A stretch of 32,785 nt of DNA. It comes from Nonomuraea sp. MG754425 (GTDB lineage Bacteria; Actinomycetota; Actinomycetes; Streptosporangiales; Streptosporangiaceae). The stretch spans positions 1 to 32,785 of the forward strand of contig NZ_SSXE01000109.1 of the NCBI RefSeq assembly GCF_021699195.1, read 5' to 3'. The notes below the pieces were generated by a model. It saw only the letters and a list, made by a program, of their open reading frames with translations, did not search any database and had not been told where the DNA came from. The position numbers and the translations under genes are program-made. This document shows, one piece after another, positions 7,507-14,506 of this stretch; position 1 is the stretch's first letter; each line of letters begins with the position of its first letter.

Positions 7507-10061
7507 ACCGTGCCCGCGGCGCCGTTCACCGTGACCTGCTGGCCGTTGGTGATGCGGTGGGTGGCGTCGGGCACGCCGACGACGGCCGGGATGCCGTACT
7601 CCCTGGCCACCACCGCGCCGTGCGACATCGCGCCGCCCATCTCCATCACCAGCCCGCCCGCCGTCAGGAACAGCGGCGTCCAGCCCGGGTCCGTGGAGGG
7701 GCAGACGAGGATCTCGCCCGGCTCCAGGTAGGCGCCGGTCGGGTCGAGCACCACCCTGGCCACGCCGGTGACCGTGCCGGGCGAGGCGGGCGTGCCCGTG
7801 ATCGCGCCGGCCCGGGTGCCGGGGTCCGACAGGGCCTCGGGCTCGGTGCCGTCGGACAGCAGCACCCGGGGCACGTGCCTGCGCCGGCGCTCCCGCTCGT
7901 ACGTGGCCCGCCGGTCGGCCACCAGGTCGCGCAGGTCGCGCCCGTCCAGCGCCGCCCTGGCCTCCCGCAGGTCCAGGAAGAACACGTCGCCGGCCGAGTC
8001 CAGCGCGCCCAGGCCCACCAGGTGCTCCCCCACCACGAGCAGGCTGCCGCGGATCGCCGCGAGGGCCTTGACCGCGTAGTACTTGGGCAGTTCGCGCAGC
8101 CCGGCGTACTGGCGGGTGCGCCGCAGCGCGAACCGCACCACGGGGGCCCGCCACCACCCCTTGCGCCGGGCCCGGGCCGTCACCCGGGCGGCGGCCCGGC
8201 TCGCCTCGCCGGCTCCCCGGGAGAACAGCTCCGAGGGGGAGGTGCCGCCGTCCAGGCGCAGGTAGTTGGCCAGCACGCCGAGGATGTGGGCGGGTTCCTC
8301 CGACCATCTCGGCACCCCGAGGTCGATCTCGGCGACGCCGCGGTGACCGTACTTGGCGAGGAACGCGGTGATCTCGCGCTGGGCGGCGGCCGGGAGCCGT
8401 CCGCGCTGATAGCGCTCGACCAGTTCGGGCACCGTCAGCTCCCGGAACGGCTCCGGCTCGATGCGGGTGCTCAGGTGCCACAACTCCAGGTCCATCTCGG
8501 TGGTCGGGTTGTGCGGCAGGCCGCGCAGGACGTCGCTCATCTCGGCCACGGGCACCCCCGACAACTTCGAGGCGAGCGCGAAGAGGCCGTAACCGGTGAG
8601 CACGATCGGCATGATCGAGACGATCAGCGGGAAGGTGCCGGTGAGCACGCGTTCGGCGTGGTCCAGACGTTGTTCGGGGGTCGCCGTGCCGGGCACCTGG
8701 AGCGCGCGCTCCAGCGCCCCGCCGAGCCTGACCGTGTAGCCGACGGACCTGCCGGGGCTGGTGAGCGCGGTCAGCACCCGGTGCGGCGCGCGCAGGTTCC
8801 GGACGAAGCGCCCCGCGCCGCGCAGGAAGGGCCGCGCCGACGTGTGCGGCGGGGCCAGGCGCGGGTCCTCGAAGACGCGTTCCATGACGCCCACCGCGCG
8901 GGCCTCGCCCATGGTCAGCGCGCGCGGCAGGATGGCCCGGCCCGGACGGCTGCGCACGGCGGCCGTGAGATCCACCCAGAGCCGCTCCCCCGAGATCGCG
9001 AGGAAGCCCGCGCCGTCGAGCGGGTCGGCGGGGCCGTACCCGGCGAGCTTCGCGCCACCCGCGCTGATCAGCCGGAACGCCGACAGCCCCATCGGCGTGA
9101 GCGGCCCCATGACGCCCTGCACGACGTTGACGGAGAAGTAGACGCGCAGGCCGGCCCGGCCGGTCTCGGGCAGCGGGTAGAGGGTGGTGATCGGCCTGGC
9201 CTGGGTGAGCCAGATCGTGCCGTCGTGGCCGACGGCCCACTCGATGTCCTGGGGCGCGCCGTAGTGGTCCTCGACGCGGATGCCCAGGGCGGCCAGGCGG
9301 CGCACCTCGTCGTCGGTCAGGCAGAGGCCCTGCCCCGCGGTCTCGACGCGTTCGGTGCCGCCGCCGGGCAGAGGCCGCACGGCCAGCAGCTTGTCACCGG
9401 CGCGGCGTTCGAGGATCTCGCCGTCGAGGACGCGGAAGCGGTCGGGGTTCACGGCCCCGGAGACCACGGCCTCGCCCAGGCCGGGGGCGGCGTCGATGAC
9501 GCTCTCGCGCCGCCGGCCCGTCACCGGGTCGGCGGTGAACAGCACGCCCGCCACCCGCGCGTCCACCATCGTCTGGACGACCACCGCGAGCCGCACGGCG
9601 GCGTGCTCGATGCCGTTGGACTCGCGGTAGGCCACGGCGCGGTCGGTCCAGAGGGAGGCCCAGCAGCGGCGGACGGCCCGCACCACCTCCTCGGCTCCCA
9701 CCACGTTGAGGAAGGTGTCCTGCTGCCCGGCAAAGCTGGCGAACGGCAGGTCCTCGGCGGTGGCGGAGGAGCGCACGGCCACGGGCACGTCGTCGCCGAG
9801 CCCCTTGTACGCCGTGACGATCGCCTCGTGCACGGCGTCCGGCACGGTGGCCTGCAGCAGGTGCCTCCTGGCCCGTTCGGCCAGCCCGTCGCCGCCGGTC
9901 TCCAGGCCCTCGGCGACCTGGCGGTAGGCGTCGGTGGTGAGCACCCAGCCGGGTGGCACCGGCAGGCCGGCCCTGGTCAGCTCGCCGAGGTTGGCCGCCT
10001 TGCCGCCGACCTCGGCGAGCATGCCGGCGTCGATCTCGGAGAAGTCCAGGGCCGTCTTCAT
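7494..10061 (-). CDS. rph: PEP-synthase-like dikinase, probable rifampin phosphotransferase
   Basis: Rifampin phosphotransferases inactivate rifamycins by ATP-dependent phosphorylation, releasing AMP and phosphate; relatives include PEP synthase. The 855-residue protein has the expected three parts. The first is an ATP-grasp domain (about 1-310) with VGGKAANLGEL around K21, VRSSATAEDLPFASFAGQQ around R97, and WLTQARPITTLYPLP at its end. The second is a long central helical domain (about 325-750), which binds the antibiotic in true Rph. The third is a C-terminal swivelling phosphohistidine domain with GGAMSHGAVVAREYGIPAVV, where H814 is the predicted phosphorylated histidine. Length matches Rph (about 860) rather than PEP synthase (about 790). 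ATG 10061 follows GGAGAG at 6 nt. Rifamycin as substrate is inferred; many environmental homologues are untested. Confidence 0.82.
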   Translation of the reverse strand: MKTALDFSEIDAGMLAEVGGKAANLGELTRAGLPVPPGWVLTTDAYRQVAEGLETGGDGLAERARRHLLQATVPDAVHEAIVTAYKGLGDDVPVAVRSSATAEDLPFASFAGQQDTFLNVVGAEEVVRAVRRCWASLWTDRAVAYRESNGIEHAAVRLAVVVQTMVDARVAGVLFTADPVTGRRRESVIDAAPGLGEAVVSGAVNPDRFRVLDGEILERRAGDKLLAVRPLPGGGTERVETAGQGLCLTDDEVRRLAALGIRVEDHYGAPQDIEWAVGHDGTIWLTQARPITTLYPLPETGRAGLRVYFSVNVVQGVMGPLTPMGLSAFRLISAGGAKLAGYGPADPLDGAGFLAISGERLWVDLTAAVRSRPGRAILPRALTMGEARAVGVMERVFEDPRLAPPHTSARPFLRGAGRFVRNLRAPHRVLTALTSPGRSVGYTVRLGGALERALQVPGTATPEQRLDHAERVLTGTFPLIVSIMPIVLTGYGLFALASKLSGVPVAEMSDVLRGLPHNPTTEMDLELWHLSTRIEPEPFRELTVPELVERYQRGRLPAAAQREITAFLAKYGHRGVAEIDLGVPRWSEEPAHILGVLANYLRLDGGTSPSELFSRGAGEASRAAARVTARARRKGWWRAPVVRFALRRTRQYAGLRELPKYYAVKALAAIRGSLLVVGEHLVGLGALDSAGDVFFLDLREARAALDGRDLRDLVADRRATYERERRRRHVPRVLLSDGTEPEALSDPGTRAGAITGTPASPGTVTGVARVVLDPTGAYLEPGEILVCPSTDPGWTPLFLTAGGLVMEMGGAMSHGAVVAREYGIPAVVGVPDATHRITNGQQVTVNGAAGTVEPA

Positions 10062-10090
10062 CGTGCGCTCTCCAGCCGTTCAGCGTTCGG

Positions 10091-11050
10091 TCATCCCAGT
10101 GTTCCGCTTTCCGGCGCAGAATTCAACACCTGATGAATCCGGTTCGTGCCGTCGAGGCCCCACCCGGGATCGACCGCCACGCCGAGCACGGCCAGGGCCG
10201 CCGGGCCGACGTCCACCAGCGCGGGAGCGCCGAGCGACCGGCCGCCGAGGTCCTCGCCCAGGATGTTCGCGATCACGAAGACCGTGCGCTCCTCGTCCGA
10301 GACGCCGCCGTGGCCGCCCTCGTCCACGTGGCCGTGGTCGGTCGTGACCAGCACCGTCCAGCGCTCGTCCGGGTAGGAGGGGCGCGCGCGGATCGCGTCG
10401 AGGAGGCGGCCCAGGTAGGCGTCCTGGGTCCGGAGGGCGGCGGCGTACTCCGGGCAGTGGGGGCCGAGGTCGTGGGCCACCTCGTCGGTGTCTCCGAGGT
10501 AGACGAACACCGCGTCCGGGTCCTGGGCGGTCAGGTGGCGCTCGGCGGCCTCGGCGACCCGGCGGTCACAGGCGGCCCAGCCGTCGGCGTACCCGTCGAG
10601 CACAAGACGGTGGTCGATCGCGGGGCCGAACGCGCCGTGCTCGGCGAGGGCGGCCCACGAGAAGAACGCCGAGGTGGTCAGGTCGGGACGGGCGCTCTTA
10701 GCCCGCGTCAAGAAGTCCGGAAATTTCAGGAACTGCTGTTGGGCGAAGCCGTTGTCCACGACACCGTGCTTGTCGGGCCAGACCCCGGTCGCGATCGACG
10801 ACCAGCCGGGGCCGGAGTCGGTCCGCGACCTGATCACCCGGCCGCCGTCGCCGGGCTCGGGCGATTTGGGGACGATCTCGCCCGGTGACTCCGTGCGCGG
10901 CGTCCCGGCCTCGCCGTAGGGGAGCTTGCTGGTGCCGTACGCACCGGTGGACATCAGGCCGGCCAGGACGGGGGCGTCCAGGACGATCAGCCGGTCGAAC
11001 CGCAGCCCGTCCATGCCGACGACGAGCACCTTGCTAGTAAAAGCGGACAT
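10091..11050 (-). CDS. Alkaline-phosphatase-superfamily nucleotide pyrophosphatase/phosphodiesterase
   Basis: A 319-residue metal-dependent phosphohydrolase of the type I phosphodiesterase/NPP group (PF01663 type). Metal and catalytic motifs are VLVVGMDGLRFD (D14), a Ser/Thr nucleophile region RTDSGPGWSSIATG (likely S79 or T77), YLGDTDEVAH (D189, H193), TTDHGHVDEGGHGG (D238, H239, H247). There is no signal peptide, so a cytoplasmic enzyme acting on a small phosphodiester or phosphate monoester is likely. ATG 11050 is 25 bp after the isomerase stop, preceded by a weak GGGTGG. It is the third gene of the LacI-isomerase-phosphatase operon. It ends 29 bp before the rph-like gene, which has its own good ribosome site and could be part of the same transcript. 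Confidence 0.86.
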   Translation of the reverse strand: MSAFTSKVLVVGMDGLRFDRLIVLDAPVLAGLMSTGAYGTSKLPYGEAGTPRTESPGEIVPKSPEPGDGGRVIRSRTDSGPGWSSIATGVWPDKHGVVDNGFAQQQFLKFPDFLTRAKSARPDLTTSAFFSWAALAEHGAFGPAIDHRLVLDGYADGWAACDRRVAEAAERHLTAQDPDAVFVYLGDTDEVAHDLGPHCPEYAAALRTQDAYLGRLLDAIRARPSYPDERWTVLVTTDHGHVDEGGHGGVSDEERTVFVIANILGEDLGGRSLGAPALVDVGPAALAVLGVAVDPGWGLDGTNRIHQVLNSAPESGTLG

Positions 11051-11075
11051 CCACCCATCTAAGCGGCGAAAGCCT

Positions 11076-11849
11076 TCATGGGGTGAAGCGCCGTACCCAT
11101 TCGGCCGCGCCGGGCAGGATCTCCTCGACCGGGGCCACCCCCGGATACCAGGTGCGCTCCCACTCCAGCGACACCCAGCCGTCGAACCCGGCCCCGCGCA
11201 GCAGTTCGCCCGCCTCGTCCAGCGGCACCGAGCCCGTCCACATCGGGACCGGTGTGGTGTCGCGCTCGGAGACCGCGTCCTTGACCTGCACGTAGTCGAG
11301 GTACGGGGCCAGCGCCGCCAGCGTGCGGCGCGGCGGCTCGCCGTGCCGCCAGGGGTGCAGCAGGTCCCAGAGCGCGCCGGTGGTCGCGGGGCAGGCCGCC
11401 TCGGCGAGCAGCGCGGCCACGGCTTCGCCGGTCGCCATCTCGTCGTGCGTCTCGACGAGCACGCGACGGCCGAGGTCGGCGGCCGGGCCGGCGACGGCCT
11501 TGAGTCGGCGGGCGCCGACGGCCGGGTCCCCGCCGCGCGGGAACACCCGCACGCCGGGGGCGCCGAGGTCGGCGGCGAGCCGCAGATCGGCGAGGAGCGT
11601 CTCGACGACCGGCTCGTCCGGGCCCGGCTCGCACACGCCCGCGTACCCGGCGAGCGCCGAGATCTCCAGGCCCGCCCGCTCGATCCGCTCCCGCACCGAC
11701 CTGCGCCCCGCGGCGTCGAGACCCGCGTGCACACCGGTGTCGGGGTGCAGGCGCAGCTCCAGCCCCTGGCAGCCGTGCCCGGCCGCGATCTCGATCGCCC
11801 TGTCCAGCCCTTCGCCGGGCATCCCCAGCGTGCTGACCGCCAGCTTCAC
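11076..11849 (-). CDS. Sugar phosphate isomerase/epimerase, second paralogue
   Basis: A 257-residue xylose-isomerase-like TIM barrel. Recognisable segments are MKLAVSTLGMPGEGL at the start, CQGLELRLHPDTGVHAG, RVLVETHDEMATGEAV (Glu ligand), TTGALWDLLHPWRHGE (Asp and His ligands), YLDYVQVKDAVSE, and VSLEWERTWYPG near the end with the last Glu. The layout resembles the isomerase at 5816-6682, but the two differ in length and motifs, so this is a separate branch rather than a recent duplicate. GTG 11849 overlaps the LacI stop by 4 bp, so the two are translationally coupled. The tie to a LacI regulator indicates a carbohydrate or cyclitol substrate; identity unknown. Confidence 0.88.
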   Translation of the reverse strand: MKLAVSTLGMPGEGLDRAIEIAAGHGCQGLELRLHPDTGVHAGLDAAGRRSVRERIERAGLEISALAGYAGVCEPGPDEPVVETLLADLRLAADLGAPGVRVFPRGGDPAVGARRLKAVAGPAADLGRRVLVETHDEMATGEAVAALLAEAACPATTGALWDLLHPWRHGEPPRRTLAALAPYLDYVQVKDAVSERDTTPVPMWTGSVPLDEAGELLRGAGFDGWVSLEWERTWYPGVAPVEEILPGAAEWVRRFTP

Positions 11850-12838
11850 CCGATCCTCCGCACACTCTCCCGCAGCACGACCTCACCGGAGACCTTCTCG
11901 ACCACGACCGGCTCCTCCTCGTTGAGCGCCAGCTCCAGCGCCCGTGCTCCCATGTCCTTCAGCGGCAGCCGCACCGTCGTCAGCGCGGGCACATGATCAC
12001 GCAGCGTGACGATGTCGTCGAACCCCGCCACCGAGACGTCCTCGGGAACCCTGACCCCGCGCTCGCGGTAGGCCGCCAGCGCCCCGACCGCCATGACGTC
12101 GTTGACCGCGAACACGCAGGTGGCCTCGCCCACCTGCGACGCGGCGGCGTACCCGCCGTCGCGGTCGAACGGCCCGTGGATCACCTGCGGCGCGGGCAGC
12201 CCCAGCTCGTCGAGGGCCTCGGAGAAGCCGGCGCACCGGTCGGCCGCCGTCACCAGGTGCGGCGGGCCGGCCAGCACCGCGAACTTCGTGTGCCCCAGCT
12301 CCGCCAGCGACCTGGCCAGCTCCGCGGCGCCCTCCCGGTTGGCGGGCGCGACGGTGTCCACGCCGAGCAGGTCCTGGCCCACGCAGGCCGCCCGGCCGCC
12401 GCCCGCCTGGTAGCGGGCCAGCTCCTCGCGCAGACGGCCGGTGACGCGGGCGTCGGCGACGCGGGAGCCGACCAGCAGCACGGCGCGCACGCGCTGGGCG
12501 TGCAGCGTGGCCAGGTAGGCGATCTCCTGCTCCGGGTCGCGATGCGTGGTGCCCACCATGACCAGCAGGCCCTCGGTGGCCGCGGCCCGCATCGCCCCGT
12601 CGGCGAGGGCCGCGAAGTAGGGGTCGGTCAGGTCGTGCACGACGATGCCGATGACGTTGCTCGCCCCGCGGGCCAGCGTCTGGGCGGCGATGTTGGCCCG
12701 GTAGCCGAGCTCGTCCGCGGCCCGCTCGACGCGTGCTCTCAGGGCCGCGCCCACCTGGCGGGTGCTGCCGTTGAGCACCCGCGAGGCGGTCGCGAGGGAG
12801 ACGCCCGCCTGCTTGGCGACGTCTTCAAGCGTGACCAC
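11846..12838 (-). CDS. LacI family transcriptional repressor
   Basis: A 330-residue regulator. The N-terminal helix-turn-helix and hinge are VTLEDVAKQAGVSLATASRV followed by LNGS and ADELGYRANIAAQTLARG. The periplasmic-binding-like effector domain has IGIVVHDLTDPYFAALADGA, VGTTHRDPEQEIAYL and VPEDVSVAGFDDI. GTG 12838 has GGAGGT (rc of 12842-12847) just upstream; the open frame extends to 12901 but that DNA carries the operator. The operator-like site at 12849-12862 sits right before the ribosome site, suggesting autorepression. The stop overlaps the isomerase start by 4 bp. By family rule, a sugar or sugar phosphate should relieve repression. Candidate targets are its own operon and the operon starting at 3511. 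Confidence 0.93.
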   Translation of the reverse strand: MVTLEDVAKQAGVSLATASRVLNGSTRQVGAALRARVERAADELGYRANIAAQTLARGASNVIGIVVHDLTDPYFAALADGAMRAAATEGLLVMVGTTHRDPEQEIAYLATLHAQRVRAVLLVGSRVADARVTGRLREELARYQAGGGRAACVGQDLLGVDTVAPANREGAAELARSLAELGHTKFAVLAGPPHLVTAADRCAGFSEALDELGLPAPQVIHGPFDRDGGYAAASQVGEATCVFAVNDVMAVGALAAYRERGVRVPEDVSVAGFDDIVTLRDHVPALTTVRLPLKDMGARALELALNEEEPVVVEKVSGEVVLRESVRRIG

Positions 12839-12848
12839 GAGACCTCCA

Positions 12849-12862
12849 GGAAAGCGGTTTCC
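12849..12862. promoter_or_regulatory. LacI-type operator before the LacI gene
   Basis: GGAAAGCGGTTTCC is a near-perfect palindrome with one mismatched pair flanking the central CG. It lies immediately upstream of the GGAGGT ribosome site of the LacI gene and matches the site at 3472-3485 at 13 of 14 positions. This position would block both transcription and translation start. Confidence 0.72.
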
Positions 12863-12962
12863 AAGTCTGCCAGACCGGCACCTGGATCCGCATCCTGCCA
12901 CGCCCGCGGCTCGCGGGGACAGAAAGTCCCACTCGGAAGGGCAGGTGTCCCCTCCGTACGAC

Positions 12963-12998
12963 CGGCGCGGGGCGGGAGCCGAGCCCCCGCCCGCGCCG
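12963..12998 (-). terminator. Strong GC-rich hairpin after the repeat-rich membrane protein gene
   Basis: CGGCGCGGGGCGGG at the left pairs with CCCGCCCGCGCCG at the right, with one bulged G and a loop of about 9 nt. It begins 2 bp after the stop of the gene at 13001-14359 and separates that gene from the LacI operon on the same strand. Confidence 0.65.
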
Positions 12999-13000
12999 TC

Positions 13001-14359
13001 TCACGCCCAGGGGAACAGGATGTCGAACAGGCCCCGACGCTCTTCCTGGGTCGGCGTCGGCGCGGGCGCCTGGGTCGTGGCCGGCGGCTGCTCGGACGTC
13101 GAGCCGCCGGTGTCGCCCGTGCTGCTCTGCTCCTCCTGCCGCTGCTTGTTGTTCGTCGAGGTCGAGCCGTCCGCGCCGGCGTCCTCGGACACGGAGTCGT
13201 CCGTGTCGTTCACCGTGTTCTCCGGCGCGCGGGTGGGCTTGCGCGTCGGCTCGGCGGTGCTCCTGTCACGCGTCGGCTCGGCCTCCGGCTCGCGCGTCGG
13301 ACGGGTCTGCTGCCGGGTCGGAGCCGAGGTTGCGGACTCGGTCTCGGTCGGCTCGTCGGTGACCGAATCCGTGGGATCGCCGACGGGCTCCTCCTCGTCC
13401 TCGTCCAGCGGCGTGTCCTCCGTGGCGGCCTCATCGGACGGCGAGGTCACCTCGCCCGCGCTGGCGCACTGGGCGCCCGCGCAGGGGTCGTCGGAGGAGG
13501 TGCCGGTGAGCATCCAGCCGACGCCCACCCCGACCAGCACCACCGCGGCCGCCGCCACCAGCAGCACCCGGGTGCGGCGGCGCACCTCGCCCGCGCCGCC
13601 CGAGCGCCGGTCGTAGGAGTCGCCGGAGTCGTCGGTCCAGCCGGAGCCGAGGAAGCCGCGCTTGGGCCGGTCATCGTCGTGGTCGTCGCGGTCGTCATAG
13701 TCGTCGGCCCGGCCGTCCGCCCGGCTGTCGGCCCGGTTGTCGGCCCGGCTGTCCATGAGGTCGTCGGCGCGGTCGTCGTCGCGATCCCGCTCGTAGCCGC
13801 GGTCCAGCGGCAGGTAGGGGTTGTCGTCGTCCTGGTCCCGCACGCGGTGCGGGCCGCTGTCGCTGAGCTCGTCGTAGAGGGAGCCGGTCCGCTGGTCGCG
13901 CGACCCGCCCGACTCGTAGGAGCCGCCGACCCCGCCCAGCTCGTACGAGCCGCCGGCCCCGCCCGTCTCGTACGAGCCGCCGAGCGCGTCGCGCGAGCTG
14001 CCGAGCACGTCATGGGCGCCGCTGTGACCGCCGAGCACGTCGTGGGGGCCGCTCTGGCCGCCCAGGTCGTAGCCGCCGGAACCGCCGGAACCGCCGAGCA
14101 CGTCGCGCGGGTCTCCCGACAGCAGGTCGCGCGGCGGGGCTGGGTCGTCGAGCACGTCGCGCGGGGTCTCGCCGATGCGCTGGGGCGTGCCCTGGCCGGG
14201 CGGGAGGATGTAGGTCTCGTTGCCGACGACCTGGATGGCGGGCTGCTCGTCAGTGTCGTCGGTGCTCCACCGCGGCGAGAGCACGTCGCCCGTCAACTCC
14301 GGGTTTAACGACTTACCCTGCCCGCCCTCGTAGGGCCTGTCGTTCTCGTCGCGTGCCAC
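13001..14359 (-). CDS. Single-pass membrane protein with repetitive disordered regions
   Basis: A 452-residue protein that I cannot assign to a family. Residues 1 to about 260 are hydrophilic and disordered, with repeats: RDVLGG/HDVLGG units, three GGSYE(T/L/S)GG units, then a run of (D/S/N/G)RAD units and an Asp-rich DDRDDHDDDR stretch. One transmembrane helix spans 265-286 (VLLVAAAAVVLVGVGVGWML) after an Arg-rich stop (RRRTR). This gives a cytoplasmic N-terminus and an exterior of about 166 residues rich in Thr, Glu, Pro and Asp, with a CAGAQC pair close to the membrane. The end is hydrophobic (GLFDILFPWA). GTG 14359 follows AGAGGTT. It lies 147 bp downstream of the LCP gene on the same strand. 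A role at the cell surface or wall is inferred from topology and neighbour only. Confidence 0.75.
   Translation of the reverse strand: MARDENDRPYEGGQGKSLNPELTGDVLSPRWSTDDTDEQPAIQVVGNETYILPPGQGTPQRIGETPRDVLDDPAPPRDLLSGDPRDVLGGSGGSGGYDLGGQSGPHDVLGGHSGAHDVLGSSRDALGGSYETGGAGGSYELGGVGGSYESGGSRDQRTGSLYDELSDSGPHRVRDQDDDNPYLPLDRGYERDRDDDRADDLMDSRADNRADSRADGRADDYDDRDDHDDDRPKRGFLGSGWTDDSGDSYDRRSGGAGEVRRRTRVLLVAAAAVVLVGVGVGWMLTGTSSDDPCAGAQCASAGEVTSPSDEAATEDTPLDEDEEEPVGDPTDSVTDEPTETESATSAPTRQQTRPTREPEAEPTRDRSTAEPTRKPTRAPENTVNDTDDSVSEDAGADGSTSTNNKQRQEEQSSTGDTGGSTSEQPPATTQAPAPTPTQEERRGLFDILFPWA
13711..13755 (-). repeat. 12-bp tandem repeats encoding RAD(x) units
   Basis: The unit GTCGGCCCGGYT on the plus strand recurs about four times with small changes and encodes a Ser/Asn/Gly-Arg-Ala-Asp series in the disordered N-terminal part of the membrane protein. 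Such in-frame minisatellites tend to vary in copy number between strains. Confidence 0.65.
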
Positions 14360-14506
14360 GGTGGAACCTCTCTTGTACGAATAGTAACCGCGCCCTTTCC
14401 TACCATTACTTGTCCGGATATTTCACTTGTTTCCCTAAAATCACGCTCAGTAACAATGGTCCCAGAGCGCTACCTCGGCATCACGCGGCGGCGTCACTGA
14501 CCGGCG
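14360..14506. other. AT-richer intergenic region between the LCP and membrane protein genes
   Basis: This stretch is visibly richer in A and T than its neighbours, especially 14375-14465. It holds no gene. On the minus strand TACTAT (rc of about 14384-14389) is a plausible -10 element for the gene starting at 14359, but no good -35 is seen. Next to the LCP stop, GTGACGCCG occurs twice with a 13-bp period. Confidence 0.4.

Noticed and set aside
7398..10133. Long open frame on the plus strand opposite the rph-like gene (over 900 codons)
   Set aside because: It is a GC-driven shadow: it is His/Arg/Gly/Gln-rich, has no domain, and lies wholly against a gene with clear motifs on the other strand.
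10062..10140. Rifamycin-associated element upstream of the rph-like gene
   Set aside because: No long inverted repeat is visible just upstream of the start; this stretch also contains the 3' end of the phosphodiesterase gene.
12916..12930. GGGAC-agaaa-GTCCC hairpin upstream of the LacI gene as a regulatory RNA
   Set aside because: The stem is only 5 bp and nothing else in the surrounding sequence supports a riboswitch or small RNA.
11993..14308. Plus-strand open frame of about 770 codons across the LacI and repeat-rich genes
   Set aside because: It crosses the LacI promoter and operator, the terminator and two supported minus-strand genes, and its composition is typical of antisense frames in high-GC DNA.
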